A DNA stretch of 64,000 nt from Gemmatimonadota bacterium (GTDB lineage: Bacteria; Gemmatimonadota; Gemmatimonadetes; Gemmatimonadales; Gemmatimonadaceae), in contig JADJAD010000001.1 of NCBI GenBank assembly GCA_016704465.1, positions 434,001-498,000 of the forward strand, read 5' to 3'. The notes below the pieces were generated by a model. The model saw only the letters and a program-made list of their open reading frames with translations, did no database searches and was not told the DNA's origin. Of this stretch, positions 25,548 through 33,600 are shown one piece after another. Position numbers and translations under genes: made by a program. The stretch's first letter is position 1. The number at the start of each line of letters is the position of its first letter.

Positions 25548-27887
25548 CTACAGTGGGCGCGTCAAGCGTACGAATACGTTGCGCCCCGGACGCAGGAGGC
25601 GGAGCGGATCGACATGGGCGCGGTAGCGATGATTCAGCACGTTGTCGATGCCGACCGTCGCCTGCACCGTGGTGACCGAAAAGGCACCGCGCAGGTTCAG
25701 GACGCCATAGCCCGATGCCACCTGTTCGCCGGCGTCGAGCGCAATGCGATCCTGTCGTCCAGCGGCGCGTCCCTCCAACTCGATCCACCGCTCGCGTGCG
25801 CCTGGCGTCAACCGGAACGCGAGGCTCCCCTCGATCGGAGGCGTCGTCGCCAGCGGGGAGTGCGTGACCTGATTCTCCCCGTGCACGTACGTCAACGTGC
25901 TGCGCGCCTTGAGACGCCGGCTCAGGCCCATCTCGGTCGACGCCGACACGCCTTGCAGGCGTGCCTCGCTCACATTGGCGTACTCCCGAATCGGCCGGCC
26001 GTTCACCGAATCGCCGATGGCAAGGCGTGGCGCGATGAGGTTGGTCAGGTCGTTGCGAAACACGGTGACCGAGGCCCCCGCGCCTCCCCACCCGTCACGC
26101 GCGCGATACGACAGGGTCGCTTCGACGTTGCGATTGGTCTCGGGCAGCAGGGTTGGCGTGCCGCGATACAGGAAACCGTCGGGCCGCAGGGCGAGGCCGT
26201 ACAGTTCGGTCGGGTCCGCGATGCGATAGCCCCACCCTAACGACGCCCGTGCATCGAATCCGCCGCCGAGCGTCATGCGGGTCCCCACGTTCCCGGTCGT
26301 GATCCAGTCGGACACCGAGGCCTGTGCGTCGGCGCGGCGGCCGGCGCGGTCCACCCGCAACCCGGCCGTGGTGCTGAACCGATCGGTGATGGCAAGTTCG
26401 CCCTGGCTGAAGAGGCCCAGGTCGCTCACCCGCACGCCGGGCCACGTCCGCAACACGAGGGTGCTGGGCGTACCGGATGCTCCGCCGGTCGAGGTCATCC
26501 GCTGCGTCTCGTTCCATCGCGTGGCCTCGGCGTCCCAGAGCGTGAGGTCGGCCCCGACGTCCACCCTGCTGCGAGCGGTGGGGATGAGACGTGCCTGCAT
26601 CCGCGCGCCGCTCGTGATGGAATGCGATCGCGCATCCGTCTGCGAACGCATCGACATCGGCATTCCCATGGACGATGTCATCGGCATCGTCATGTCGATC
26701 GTCATGTGGTGGTCCAGCCGCTGGATGAATGTCCGCGCCGAGAGTGCGTCCACGAGGCGGTGCCCGACCTGCCACCCGTAGTCCAGCGCGAGGGAGTTGC
26801 GCTTCTCACTCGGGATCATCGCCCCGACCATCGCCGGCCACCCAATATCGCGCCCCTCGTAGAGCGTCGAGGAGAGTGCAAGGCGCTGCCCGGGTGTCGG
26901 TGCCACACCGAGCGTGAAGGCAGCGGTGCCGTCGCGATACGCCGAGCCGGCCACGCGCCCGTCCGGGGTGCGGTAGTCGGAGTAGTCGGACGCATCGATG
27001 GTCGCTGTCGCGTCGAACCTCGACCGCCGCAGCGCGACGCTCGCCCCCAACGAGGCACCCGGAACCGCCGAGGCGCCACCGGCGCGAAGCTCGCCGTGCC
27101 AGCCGTCTGCCGAGGAGGGGCGGCGCGTCACCACGTTGATCACGCCACCGATGTTGCCCGAGCCGTACAGCGTGGAACCGGGACCGGAGAGCACCTCCAC
27201 ACGCTCCACGGTCGCCGGATCCACGGTCGACAGCCCCTGGTCCATCCCGAACGTGCAGGCACGATTGACCCGGGCGCCGTCGACCATGACCGTCACGCGC
27301 TCACCCCCGAGTCCGCGCAGGAGGGCGCGCGACCCCCATTCGCCCATGCGCTGTAGCGAGACACCCTCCACACCCTCCATGCGCTCCGCCAGCGACGAAC
27401 CGCCGCGCGTGGCGACCTCGGCGCGACGGACCAGCGACGTCGCAAGGGCCGAACCCTCTCCAAGGTCGTTCGCGGAGGCACCGCTCACGGCGATAACGTC
27501 GAGCATCGTCGGCTGGGGCACGAGGGCGACGATCGACGGCAACACATTCGCAGCGACGGCGAGCGTCCGGTAGCCCAGGCGCTGGAAGGTCACGAGGGCG
27601 GTGTCGCTCATCACCCGAACCGAGAAGCGTCCGGACGAATCGGCGTAGGAAAAGAAGCCGCCGCTCCCGACCAGCGCTCCGGAGAGCGGAAGTCGCGAAT
27701 CGGCGGCCTGCACCGTGCCGGTGCGACGCTCGACCGACTGGGCGTCGAGCGACGACGCGAGCGGGACAAGCAGGAAGACTGCGAACGCGACGAGTGATAC
27801 ACGGGCGCGAAAGCGCCAGCGGGTCACGGGATCGGCGCAATGGAACCAGCGGGCGAGACGAGCCTCGCCGACGGCAGATGGGCGCAT
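25548..27887 (-). CDS. TonB-dependent receptor, Met/His-rich, probable metal uptake
   Basis: A 779-residue outer-membrane receptor. A signal peptide ends at SSLDAQ (about residue 50). Next come a CarboxypepD_reg-like domain (GALVGSGGFFSYADSSGRF), a plug (SLQRMGEWGSRALLRGLGG, GPGSTLYGSGNIGGVINVV) and a beta-barrel ending in a FVRLTRPL strand. Residues about 392-410 are unusually rich in Met and His, suggesting a loop that binds copper or another soft metal. AGGAG precedes the ATG at 27887. A Cys/His-rich small protein is encoded 52 bp upstream on the same strand, as commonly found beside copper receptors. The metal identity is inferred. Confidence 0.85.
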   Translation of the reverse strand: MRPSAVGEARLARWFHCADPVTRWRFRARVSLVAFAVFLLVPLASSLDAQSVERRTGTVQAADSRLPLSGALVGSGGFFSYADSSGRFSVRVMSDTALVTFQRLGYRTLAVAANVLPSIVALVPQPTMLDVIAVSGASANDLGEGSALATSLVRRAEVATRGGSSLAERMEGVEGVSLQRMGEWGSRALLRGLGGERVTVMVDGARVNRACTFGMDQGLSTVDPATVERVEVLSGPGSTLYGSGNIGGVINVVTRRPSSADGWHGELRAGGASAVPGASLGASVALRRSRFDATATIDASDYSDYRTPDGRVAGSAYRDGTAAFTLGVAPTPGQRLALSSTLYEGRDIGWPAMVGAMIPSEKRNSLALDYGWQVGHRLVDALSARTFIQRLDHHMTIDMTMPMTSSMGMPMSMRSQTDARSHSITSGARMQARLIPTARSRVDVGADLTLWDAEATRWNETQRMTSTGGASGTPSTLVLRTWPGVRVSDLGLFSQGELAITDRFSTTAGLRVDRAGRRADAQASVSDWITTGNVGTRMTLGGGFDARASLGWGYRIADPTELYGLALRPDGFLYRGTPTLLPETNRNVEATLSYRARDGWGGAGASVTVFRNDLTNLIAPRLAIGDSVNGRPIREYANVSEARLQGVSASTEMGLSRRLKARSTLTYVHGENQVTHSPLATTPPIEGSLAFRLTPGARERWIELEGRAAGRQDRIALDAGEQVASGYGVLNLRGAFSVTTVQATVGIDNVLNHRYRAHVDPLRLLRPGRNVFVRLTRPL

Positions 27888-27939
27888 GAAAACTCCTGGA
27901 AGTCGATGGGGACACCGGCAGGACGCCGGAGTCGAACCG

Positions 27940-28371
27940 TTAGGCAGCGACCAGGAGGACGGGCGGGGCCGTGGCCGGGGGAAGCAGGTGCTCGGCGCGG
28001 GTTGGAGCCAATCCACTGCGGCGCGCAGGTGGCACGTCGTCGCGGACCACCTCGGCGGTGCCACGCGCGCCGCGAGCAGCCACGAGACCGGCCGGCGCAG
28101 GGCAACAACACGCCCCGAGGCAGTGACAGCCCGCCGCGCCGCCATCAGGCTGCGACGCGTGGTGCGACGCCGACTCGGCGCCCTGAGACTCCTGCGAATG
28201 CTCCACGTGGCCGTGGTGGCCCGCGTCGATGGACGCGGACGCCAAGGCGGCGCGATCGATCGGCGGCGGCGGCGGCGCTTCGCGATGGCCGCACGGTCCC
28301 GTCGACAACCCGTAGAGAGTTGTGGCGGCGGCAATCGCCCAGACGAACCTGCGCGCGACGACGAGGAGCAT
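27940..28371 (-). CDS. Cys/His-rich exported small protein (DUF2946-like)
   Basis: A 143-residue protein with an N-terminal hydrophobic signal or anchor (VVARRFVWAIAAATTLYGL). A Pro-rich segment follows, then a His cluster at 51-58 (GHHGHVEH), HH at 70-71 and a Cys cluster at 82-90 (CHCLGACCC), then a basic, Pro-rich end. Composition and position upstream of a TonB receptor resemble DUF2946 proteins, which accompany copper-related receptors. It probably binds metal in the periplasm. ATG 28371 is chosen because it starts the hydrophobic segment, although no good ribosome site is visible. The TAA stop lies in a GCCTAACG octamer. Confidence 0.65.
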   Translation of the reverse strand: MLLVVARRFVWAIAAATTLYGLSTGPCGHREAPPPPPIDRAALASASIDAGHHGHVEHSQESQGAESASHHASQPDGGAAGCHCLGACCCPAPAGLVAARGARGTAEVVRDDVPPARRSGLAPTRAEHLLPPATAPPVLLVAA

Positions 28372-28637
28372 GGTGGGAAGAATATCGAAGCGGCGCGGGC
28401 TGGCCGTGTGGGGAATAACCTGCGGCTCATGTCCGGCATTTCCCGAGTGGCGCGCACGGTCCGGCCGTGCGAGTACGCGAGCGTTCGCCACGCCGAAGTT
28501 GTGCGGACAGGCAAGTCGTGCCCTGCGCGCTACTTGCGGAGCGCTACCCAAAAAGCTACCTGAGTGTGGATGCGTCGCCTCCTCGACGCGTCGACAGCCT
28601 GCCGCTCCGCGCCTACCGCATTCTCGAGGTCCGCCTC

Positions 28638-29558
28638 ATGCCCGCCGCCAAGCACACCGGTCCGCTGCCGCACATCCCGGCCAAGATCACGATCCCGACA
28701 TTTGCCACGAAGTCGAAGCAGGTGGGCCAGACCGAAATCCACTCCTCGCTGTCGTTCTACTACACGGGGATCTCGTCGCTCTGGCTCTGGTATCACGCCG
28801 ACCTCGAGATGCTGCGCGCCTATCTCGACCCGCTCGGCATGACGCCGTACAGCTTCGGGCGCAAGACTGGCGCGGTGAACATCAACTTCTTCAACGCCGC
28901 GGCGATGTACGGCCAGGGGCAACCCGGGAACCAGGGCATCGGTGGCTTCAACGAGACCGAGATCAACATCGTCGGCTTCGCGACGAAGGTCGCCCAGCAC
29001 GTGCCGCAGGGACTCTCGCTGCGCCACTTCCTCACCACCGGCGACGTCACCAAGCGCCTCGGTAACTACCGCGTCTGGGTCGCCTGTGACGACCCGATCG
29101 CCGTGGCGGCCGGGCGACAGGTGTTCATGGAGAACAAGTTCCTGACTCCCTACACGTACAATGTGCCGGGCCTCAACAACCCGCGGCCGTCGCCGGACGA
29201 GTTCACGTCCGAGTGGAAGTGTCACGACCCGGACAAGACCACGCATCTCATCTACCACGCCACGGTCAACCTGGCCGGCCTCTCGCCGGTGCCTGGGAAC
29301 ATGTCCGAGGTGATCGACCTGAGCTTCGACGCCAAGACCAAGCGCCCCGTCGCGTCGCGTCGCAACTACTTCGGCATGTACGACACGTACCTGCAGCGCG
29401 GGGTGGGCCGCGCGGTGACGCTCGGGTACGGCGCCAGCAAGCACCCCATGCGCCACGACATGATCCGGCTCATCGGCGATGCCAAGCCGGTGGCGATCCA
29501 GCGCTTCCAGAGCCCGCCGTGCATCGCCGAGGTGGCCGGCTACTACGCCGACGTCTAG
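28638..29558 (+). CDS. Acetoacetate decarboxylase-like protein
   Basis: A 306-residue soluble protein with the overall pattern of the acetoacetate decarboxylase (ADC) fold. The segment PIAVAAGRQVFMENKFLTP resembles the ADC GRExxGxPK block, with Lys167 placed like the Schiff-base lysine. The family also includes enzymes with aldolase-dehydratase or unknown activity, so decarboxylation is not assured. It is the first gene of a five-gene plus-strand cassette, 34 nt before the next gene. The ATG at 28638 follows a long in-frame extension that is not conserved-looking. Assignment rests on remote similarity. Confidence 0.55.
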   Translation: MPAAKHTGPLPHIPAKITIPTFATKSKQVGQTEIHSSLSFYYTGISSLWLWYHADLEMLRAYLDPLGMTPYSFGRKTGAVNINFFNAAAMYGQGQPGNQGIGGFNETEINIVGFATKVAQHVPQGLSLRHFLTTGDVTKRLGNYRVWVACDDPIAVAAGRQVFMENKFLTPYTYNVPGLNNPRPSPDEFTSEWKCHDPDKTTHLIYHATVNLAGLSPVPGNMSEVIDLSFDAKTKRPVASRRNYFGMYDTYLQRGVGRAVTLGYGASKHPMRHDMIRLIGDAKPVAIQRFQSPPCIAEVAGYYADV

Positions 29559-29592
29559 GCGTCCCGCACCGCGTCCCTTGCAGGAGGACTCC

Positions 29593-30102
29593 GTGGATCA
29601 CGATCGTGCGGTCGCCGCGCATCACGCCCCCGATTCGCCGCTCCAGCAGTTCGTCTCCCTCTCGGTTACGCTCACGGGGTTCGACGATGCGGAACTCTGG
29701 GGGACGGGACTGGTGAACACCTACTACGCCCTGTTCCCCTCGATCGTCGGCGACGCCGTGTTCGGCGACTTCATGACGCGGTGGAACTACACGCACCGGC
29801 GCGGCGCGGGAGACGCGTCGCAGCTCCACACGCTGGTGCGGCAGCAGATCCTCGACGACCCGGACTTCGGGCCGCTGGCGCGCAACCTCATCTCGCTCTG
29901 GTATACGGGGCAGTGGAACCAGCTGCCGGCCGCGTGGCGCAACGTGCACGGCGCCTGGGCCAACGACGCGACCTTCATCGTCTCGTCGGCCGCCTACAGC
30001 GAAGGGCTGGTCTGGAAGGCCATCCACGCTCACCCGATCGCGGCGAAGCAGCCCGGGTACGGCTCCTGGGCGCTCCCGCCCGACGGGGAGGAGCCCGCAT
30101 GA
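29593..30102 (+). CDS. FAD-SLDH/gluconate 2-dehydrogenase-type small subunit, no Tat signal
   Basis: A 169-residue protein of the membrane-bound sugar dehydrogenase small-subunit family (PF12318). Typical blocks are LVNTYYALFP near residue 40, ILDDPDFGPLARNLISLWYTGQW and the C-terminal AKQPGYGSWALPP. Family members pair with a GMC-type catalytic subunit and usually carry a Tat signal for export. Here the protein starts MDHDRAVAAH, with no twin-arginine signal, so the complex is probably cytoplasmic. GGAGG precedes the GTG start, and the stop overlaps the next ATG by 4 nt (ATGA), giving tight coupling to the GMC subunit. Confidence 0.85.
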   Translation: MDHDRAVAAHHAPDSPLQQFVSLSVTLTGFDDAELWGTGLVNTYYALFPSIVGDAVFGDFMTRWNYTHRRGAGDASQLHTLVRQQILDDPDFGPLARNLISLWYTGQWNQLPAAWRNVHGAWANDATFIVSSAAYSEGLVWKAIHAHPIAAKQPGYGSWALPPDGEEPA

Positions 30103-31967
30103 GCACCCCCACGAGCGACATACGCCACTTCGATGCGATCGTCGTCGGCGGGGGCCCCATCGGTGCGCACGTTGCGCGCGAACTGTCCAACGCGCACAAG
30201 ACGGTGCTCCTGCTGGAGGCGGGCCGCGCCGGCGGCCTCACGTACGAGGGCTATCGCTCGTACGTCACGAACTTCCACACGCAGGTCGCGAAGGACACCA
30301 ACTCCCCATACCCGGCCAACGCCAGCGCCCCGTCGCCACGCGAGATCGACCTCACCCAGATCGACCCAGGCACGCCGGACCTGAACGGCTACCAGGTCGA
30401 GTTCGGGCCGCAGACCTTTGCCTCGACGTACCTGCGCCAGCTCGGCGGTACGACGCTGCACTGGCTCGGCACCACGCCGCGGTTCCTGCCTAACGACTTC
30501 CAGCTCGCCACGAAGTACGGCGTCGGCATGGACTGGCCGGTCACCTATGACGACGTGGAGCCGGACTACTGCCTCGCCGAGTGGTCCATCGGCGTGTCGG
30601 CCGACCGCAAGGAGCAGGAGGGGATCGGGATCCCGTTCCAGAAGGGATACGAGTTCCCGATGCTGCCGATCCCCGCGTCGTACAGCGACCAGGTCATCGA
30701 CAAGGCGACCAAGGGGCTGACGGTCGCACTGGCGAATCGGCGCTATCCGGTGACGGTGTCACGCCTGCCGCAGGCCCGGAACTCGATCCCCAATCCGCGC
30801 GCCCGTCCACCCAAACCGGACGGCAGGGGAATCGATCCGCACGGCGCCCCGTATCGGCCCGTGGGTGCGGTCGGCAATCCCGACGTCGGGCTCCGCTGCG
30901 AAGGCAACTCGGCCTGCATCCCGATCTGCCCCGTGCAAGCGAAGTACTCGGCGCTCAAGACGATCGACAAGCTCGATCGCCGGTACGTGACGCTCGAGGC
31001 ACAGACCGTGGTCACGAAGCTCACGATCGATGACAACGGCCGCATCAGCGGCGTCGAGTACCTGTCATACGACACCGAGGGGGGGGCGACCACCGCGGGG
31101 CGCGCGACCGCGAACATCTACGTGCTGGCCGGGCACGCGATCGAGAACGCCAAGCTGCTGCTGGCCTCGGGCGCGGCCAACGGCAGCGACCAGGTCGGGC
31201 GCAACCTGATGGATCACCCCTTCTCGTCCTCCTGGGCGCTGGCGCCGAGGTCGATGGGGATCTTTCGCGGGCCGCTGCAGTCGTCGGGGATCGAGTCGCT
31301 GCGCGACGGGGAGTTCCGCCGGGAATTCGCCGCATTCCGCATCGACCTCAGCAACGTGGGATGGGACATCGTCCCCGATGCCAATCCCCCGTACGGTGAC
31401 GTGAGCCGAGCGCTGGCCAAGAACATGTTCGGCCCGGCGCTGCGGCGACACCTGGGCGACATCGTGCCCCGCCAGGTCCGTGTGGGCTTCGACCTCGAGC
31501 AGCTGCCGGAATCGCAGAACCGCGTCACCATCTCGCGCGAGTTCAAGGACGCCATCGGCTGTTACCGTCCGGTCATCCGGTACGGTCTCTCGGACTACAC
31601 GTGGCAATCGATGGTGGAGTCCATGAAGGTCTCCAGGGCCATCTACCAGCGCATGGGGATCCCGGACGCAGACCAGCACTATGTCACGTCCGACGCCACG
31701 CAGCCGGACGAGCGCAACTTCAGGGCGCGCGACGGCAAGGACTACCTGCTGAATTTTGTCGGCGCCGGCCACCACATGGGGACCCACCGCATGGGGTTGT
31801 GGCGCACCAACAGCGTCGTGGACCGCGACCAACGCAGCTGGGATCACGAGAACCTCTATGTCGTCGGCTGCGGCAGCTTCCCTACCACTGGAACGGCCAA
31901 CCCGACACTCACCGCGCTCGCGCTCGCGCTGCGGTCGACGCGGCACATGCTCTCGCAGCTTCACTAA
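30099..31967 (+). CDS. GMC family FAD oxidoreductase, catalytic subunit
   Basis: A 622-residue glucose-methanol-choline oxidoreductase. The FAD-binding GGGPIGA lies at 17-23. The C-terminal catalytic region contains GHHMGTHRMG (His559, His563) and the Asn of GTANPTLT (601), the usual His/Asn acid-base pair. A CEGNSACIPICPVQAKYSAL block resembles the Cys-containing segment of gluconate/fructose dehydrogenase large subunits. No Tat or Sec signal precedes the FAD motif. It is translationally coupled to the small subunit upstream. It probably oxidises an alcohol or polyol, but no cytochrome c subunit gene is adjacent, so the acceptor is unknown. Confidence 0.88.
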   Translation: MSTPTSDIRHFDAIVVGGGPIGAHVARELSNAHKTVLLLEAGRAGGLTYEGYRSYVTNFHTQVAKDTNSPYPANASAPSPREIDLTQIDPGTPDLNGYQVEFGPQTFASTYLRQLGGTTLHWLGTTPRFLPNDFQLATKYGVGMDWPVTYDDVEPDYCLAEWSIGVSADRKEQEGIGIPFQKGYEFPMLPIPASYSDQVIDKATKGLTVALANRRYPVTVSRLPQARNSIPNPRARPPKPDGRGIDPHGAPYRPVGAVGNPDVGLRCEGNSACIPICPVQAKYSALKTIDKLDRRYVTLEAQTVVTKLTIDDNGRISGVEYLSYDTEGGATTAGRATANIYVLAGHAIENAKLLLASGAANGSDQVGRNLMDHPFSSSWALAPRSMGIFRGPLQSSGIESLRDGEFRREFAAFRIDLSNVGWDIVPDANPPYGDVSRALAKNMFGPALRRHLGDIVPRQVRVGFDLEQLPESQNRVTISREFKDAIGCYRPVIRYGLSDYTWQSMVESMKVSRAIYQRMGIPDADQHYVTSDATQPDERNFRARDGKDYLLNFVGAGHHMGTHRMGLWRTNSVVDRDQRSWDHENLYVVGCGSFPTTGTANPTLTALALALRSTRHMLSQLH

Positions 31968-32014
31968 GCAGCGCTCCCAGGGGTAACCCGCCGCCCCGCT
32001 TCGTCGGTCAGACC

Positions 32015-33109
32015 ATGTCCAAGCCACGCTCCTCGCGCGCGACCAAGGCGCCGCCCGCCGCAGCCGCTCCCGCGGTGCCACCAGCCGCGCCACGACCGAT
32101 CAGCAGCGTACACAGCCTGCGCCGTCACCTGCAAGGCGCGCTCGAGCTGGAGCATGCCACGATCCCGCCGTACCTGTGCGCGCTGTATTCCATACCGGAT
32201 GGTGCGAACGTGACGGCGGGCGCGCTCATACGCAGCGTGGTGATGGAGGAGATGCTCCACATGGTGCTGGCCGCCAACCTGCTGAACGCAGTCGGAGGTA
32301 CACCGCGCGTCCATCACCGGAAATTCATCCCCGCGTATCCCACCTACCTGCCGTTTAGCGACCAGTCGTTCCTCGTGGAACTGCTGCCGTTCAGCCGGCG
32401 GGCGCTCGACACCTTCCTGCGGATGGAGAAGCCGGCCAAGCCGCACGCCAAGCCCGAGCCCGGGGACAGTCCCACCATCGGACAGTTCTACGAGGCGATC
32501 CTCGAGGCGTTTCATCGGCTGGAGCATCACGCCAAGAAGCGAGGCGAGACGATCTTTACCGGCCCGCGCCGGCTGCAAATTGCTGGCGACACCTGGTACT
32601 ACGGCGGTGGCGGCAGCCCCGTCGCTGTGACGGACCTCGCCTCCGCTACGCACGCCATTCACGAGATCATGGATCAGGGGGAGGGGCTCGACCACGGCAT
32701 CTTCGACGGCGACGACCAGTTCGGGCAGGTGGACGAGCTGGCGCACTACTTCCGCTTCAACGAGATCCACCTCGGCCGGCGCTACCAGAAGACCGACGGC
32801 CCGACTCGTCCCCCCACCGGCGCCGAACTCCCGGTCGACTGGACCGCGAGCTATCCCATGGCGCCCAATCCCAAGGCTGCCGACTATGTGGGGCAGCCGG
32901 CCATCCACCGACTCATGGTGGACTTCAACCGGCAGTACACGGCGCTGCTTCGCGCACTGGACAGGGCGTTCAACGGTGAACCGTCGGCGCTCGGTGACGC
33001 CGTGCCGATCATGTACGACCTGAAGTATCGCGCGCAGGCGTTGATGGCGATTCCGTCGGGGCGCGGCGACGGCACCACCGTGGGGCCCGGCTTCGAGTTC
33101 GCGCCGTAA
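32015..33109 (+). CDS. Stand-alone ferritin-like enzyme of the VioB/RebD domain family
   Basis: A 364-residue protein of the ferritin-like family PF12902, found within VioB/RebD-type iminophenyl-pyruvate dimer synthases of violacein and rebeccamycin synthesis. The two-helix metal motifs are clear: LELEHATIPPYLCALYSIP (Glu44/46, His47) and VVMEEMLHMVLAANLLNAVGG (Glu78/79, His82). A 30-residue Ala/Pro-rich N-terminal leader precedes the domain. VioB-type enzymes are about three times longer, so this is a small version with unknown substrate. It follows the GMC gene by 47 nt, which suggests joint action on one compound. Confidence 0.82.
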   Translation: MSKPRSSRATKAPPAAAAPAVPPAAPRPISSVHSLRRHLQGALELEHATIPPYLCALYSIPDGANVTAGALIRSVVMEEMLHMVLAANLLNAVGGTPRVHHRKFIPAYPTYLPFSDQSFLVELLPFSRRALDTFLRMEKPAKPHAKPEPGDSPTIGQFYEAILEAFHRLEHHAKKRGETIFTGPRRLQIAGDTWYYGGGGSPVAVTDLASATHAIHEIMDQGEGLDHGIFDGDDQFGQVDELAHYFRFNEIHLGRRYQKTDGPTRPPTGAELPVDWTASYPMAPNPKAADYVGQPAIHRLMVDFNRQYTALLRALDRAFNGEPSALGDAVPIMYDLKYRAQALMAIPSGRGDGTTVGPGFEFAP

Positions 33110-33193
33110 CTTGCGAGGCGCACGCGACGTGCGGCGTCCGCAGCCGCCGCTCGCCCCGCGACCGCCACTCTTCCCACTCCGAGGTCCACCGCG

Positions 33194-33547
33194 ATGCCCC
33201 GTTGGCGTACGTCATTGCTCTTTGTCGGCATCAAGTCCTACGTCATCGCTTTCGACCGCAAGACTGGCGTGGAGACCTGGCGCACACTGCTGCCTGCCCG
33301 GTACAAAAGTGCCGCGTCGCTCGTGAACGTCTTCTGCGACGCCGAGGGGCTGTTCGCGTCCTGTTCCGGGGAGATCTTCGCCCTCGATCCCCGTACCGGT
33401 GCCCTGCTCTGGCACGATGGACTGAAGGGGATGGGGACGGGCATGGCTATCTTTGCATCGGAACTCGGCGGCTCCGGGCAGGACAGCGCGGTCGTCGCCG
33501 CCGAGGCCGCCCGTCAGGCAGCGGCCGCCGCGGCCGCGGCCACGTAG
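33194..33547 (+). CDS. Two-repeat PQQ-like mini protein
   Basis: A 117-residue protein with two PQQ/beta-propeller repeats (VIAFDRKTGVETWRTLL at about 17-33 and IFALDPRTGALLWHDGL at about 61-77) and an Ala-rich tail of about 20 residues. Full propellers need six to eight such blades, so this must oligomerise or be a binding module. No signal peptide is obvious. It is the last gene of the oxidoreductase cassette, 84 nt after the ferritin-like gene. A partner role for the GMC complex is possible but unproven. Confidence 0.7.
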   Translation: MPRWRTSLLFVGIKSYVIAFDRKTGVETWRTLLPARYKSAASLVNVFCDAEGLFASCSGEIFALDPRTGALLWHDGLKGMGTGMAIFASELGGSGQDSAVVAAEAARQAAAAAAAAT

Positions 33548-33600
33548 CGCCGAATTGCATCGTCCTCATTTCTCGTCGTTGTCTCGTCCTCCCGTCATCC

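Noticed and set aside
25117..26091. A 324-codon minus-strand frame between receptor and cyclophilin
   Set aside because: Only its short signal-peptide portion (25355-25416) is meaningful. The rest is a shadow of the TonB receptor and cyclophilin genes.
27925..27945. A tRNA T-loop-like GGTTCGACTCC on the minus strand
   Set aside because: No acceptor stem, anticodon arm or D arm can be folded around it. It follows the stop of the Cys/His-rich gene.
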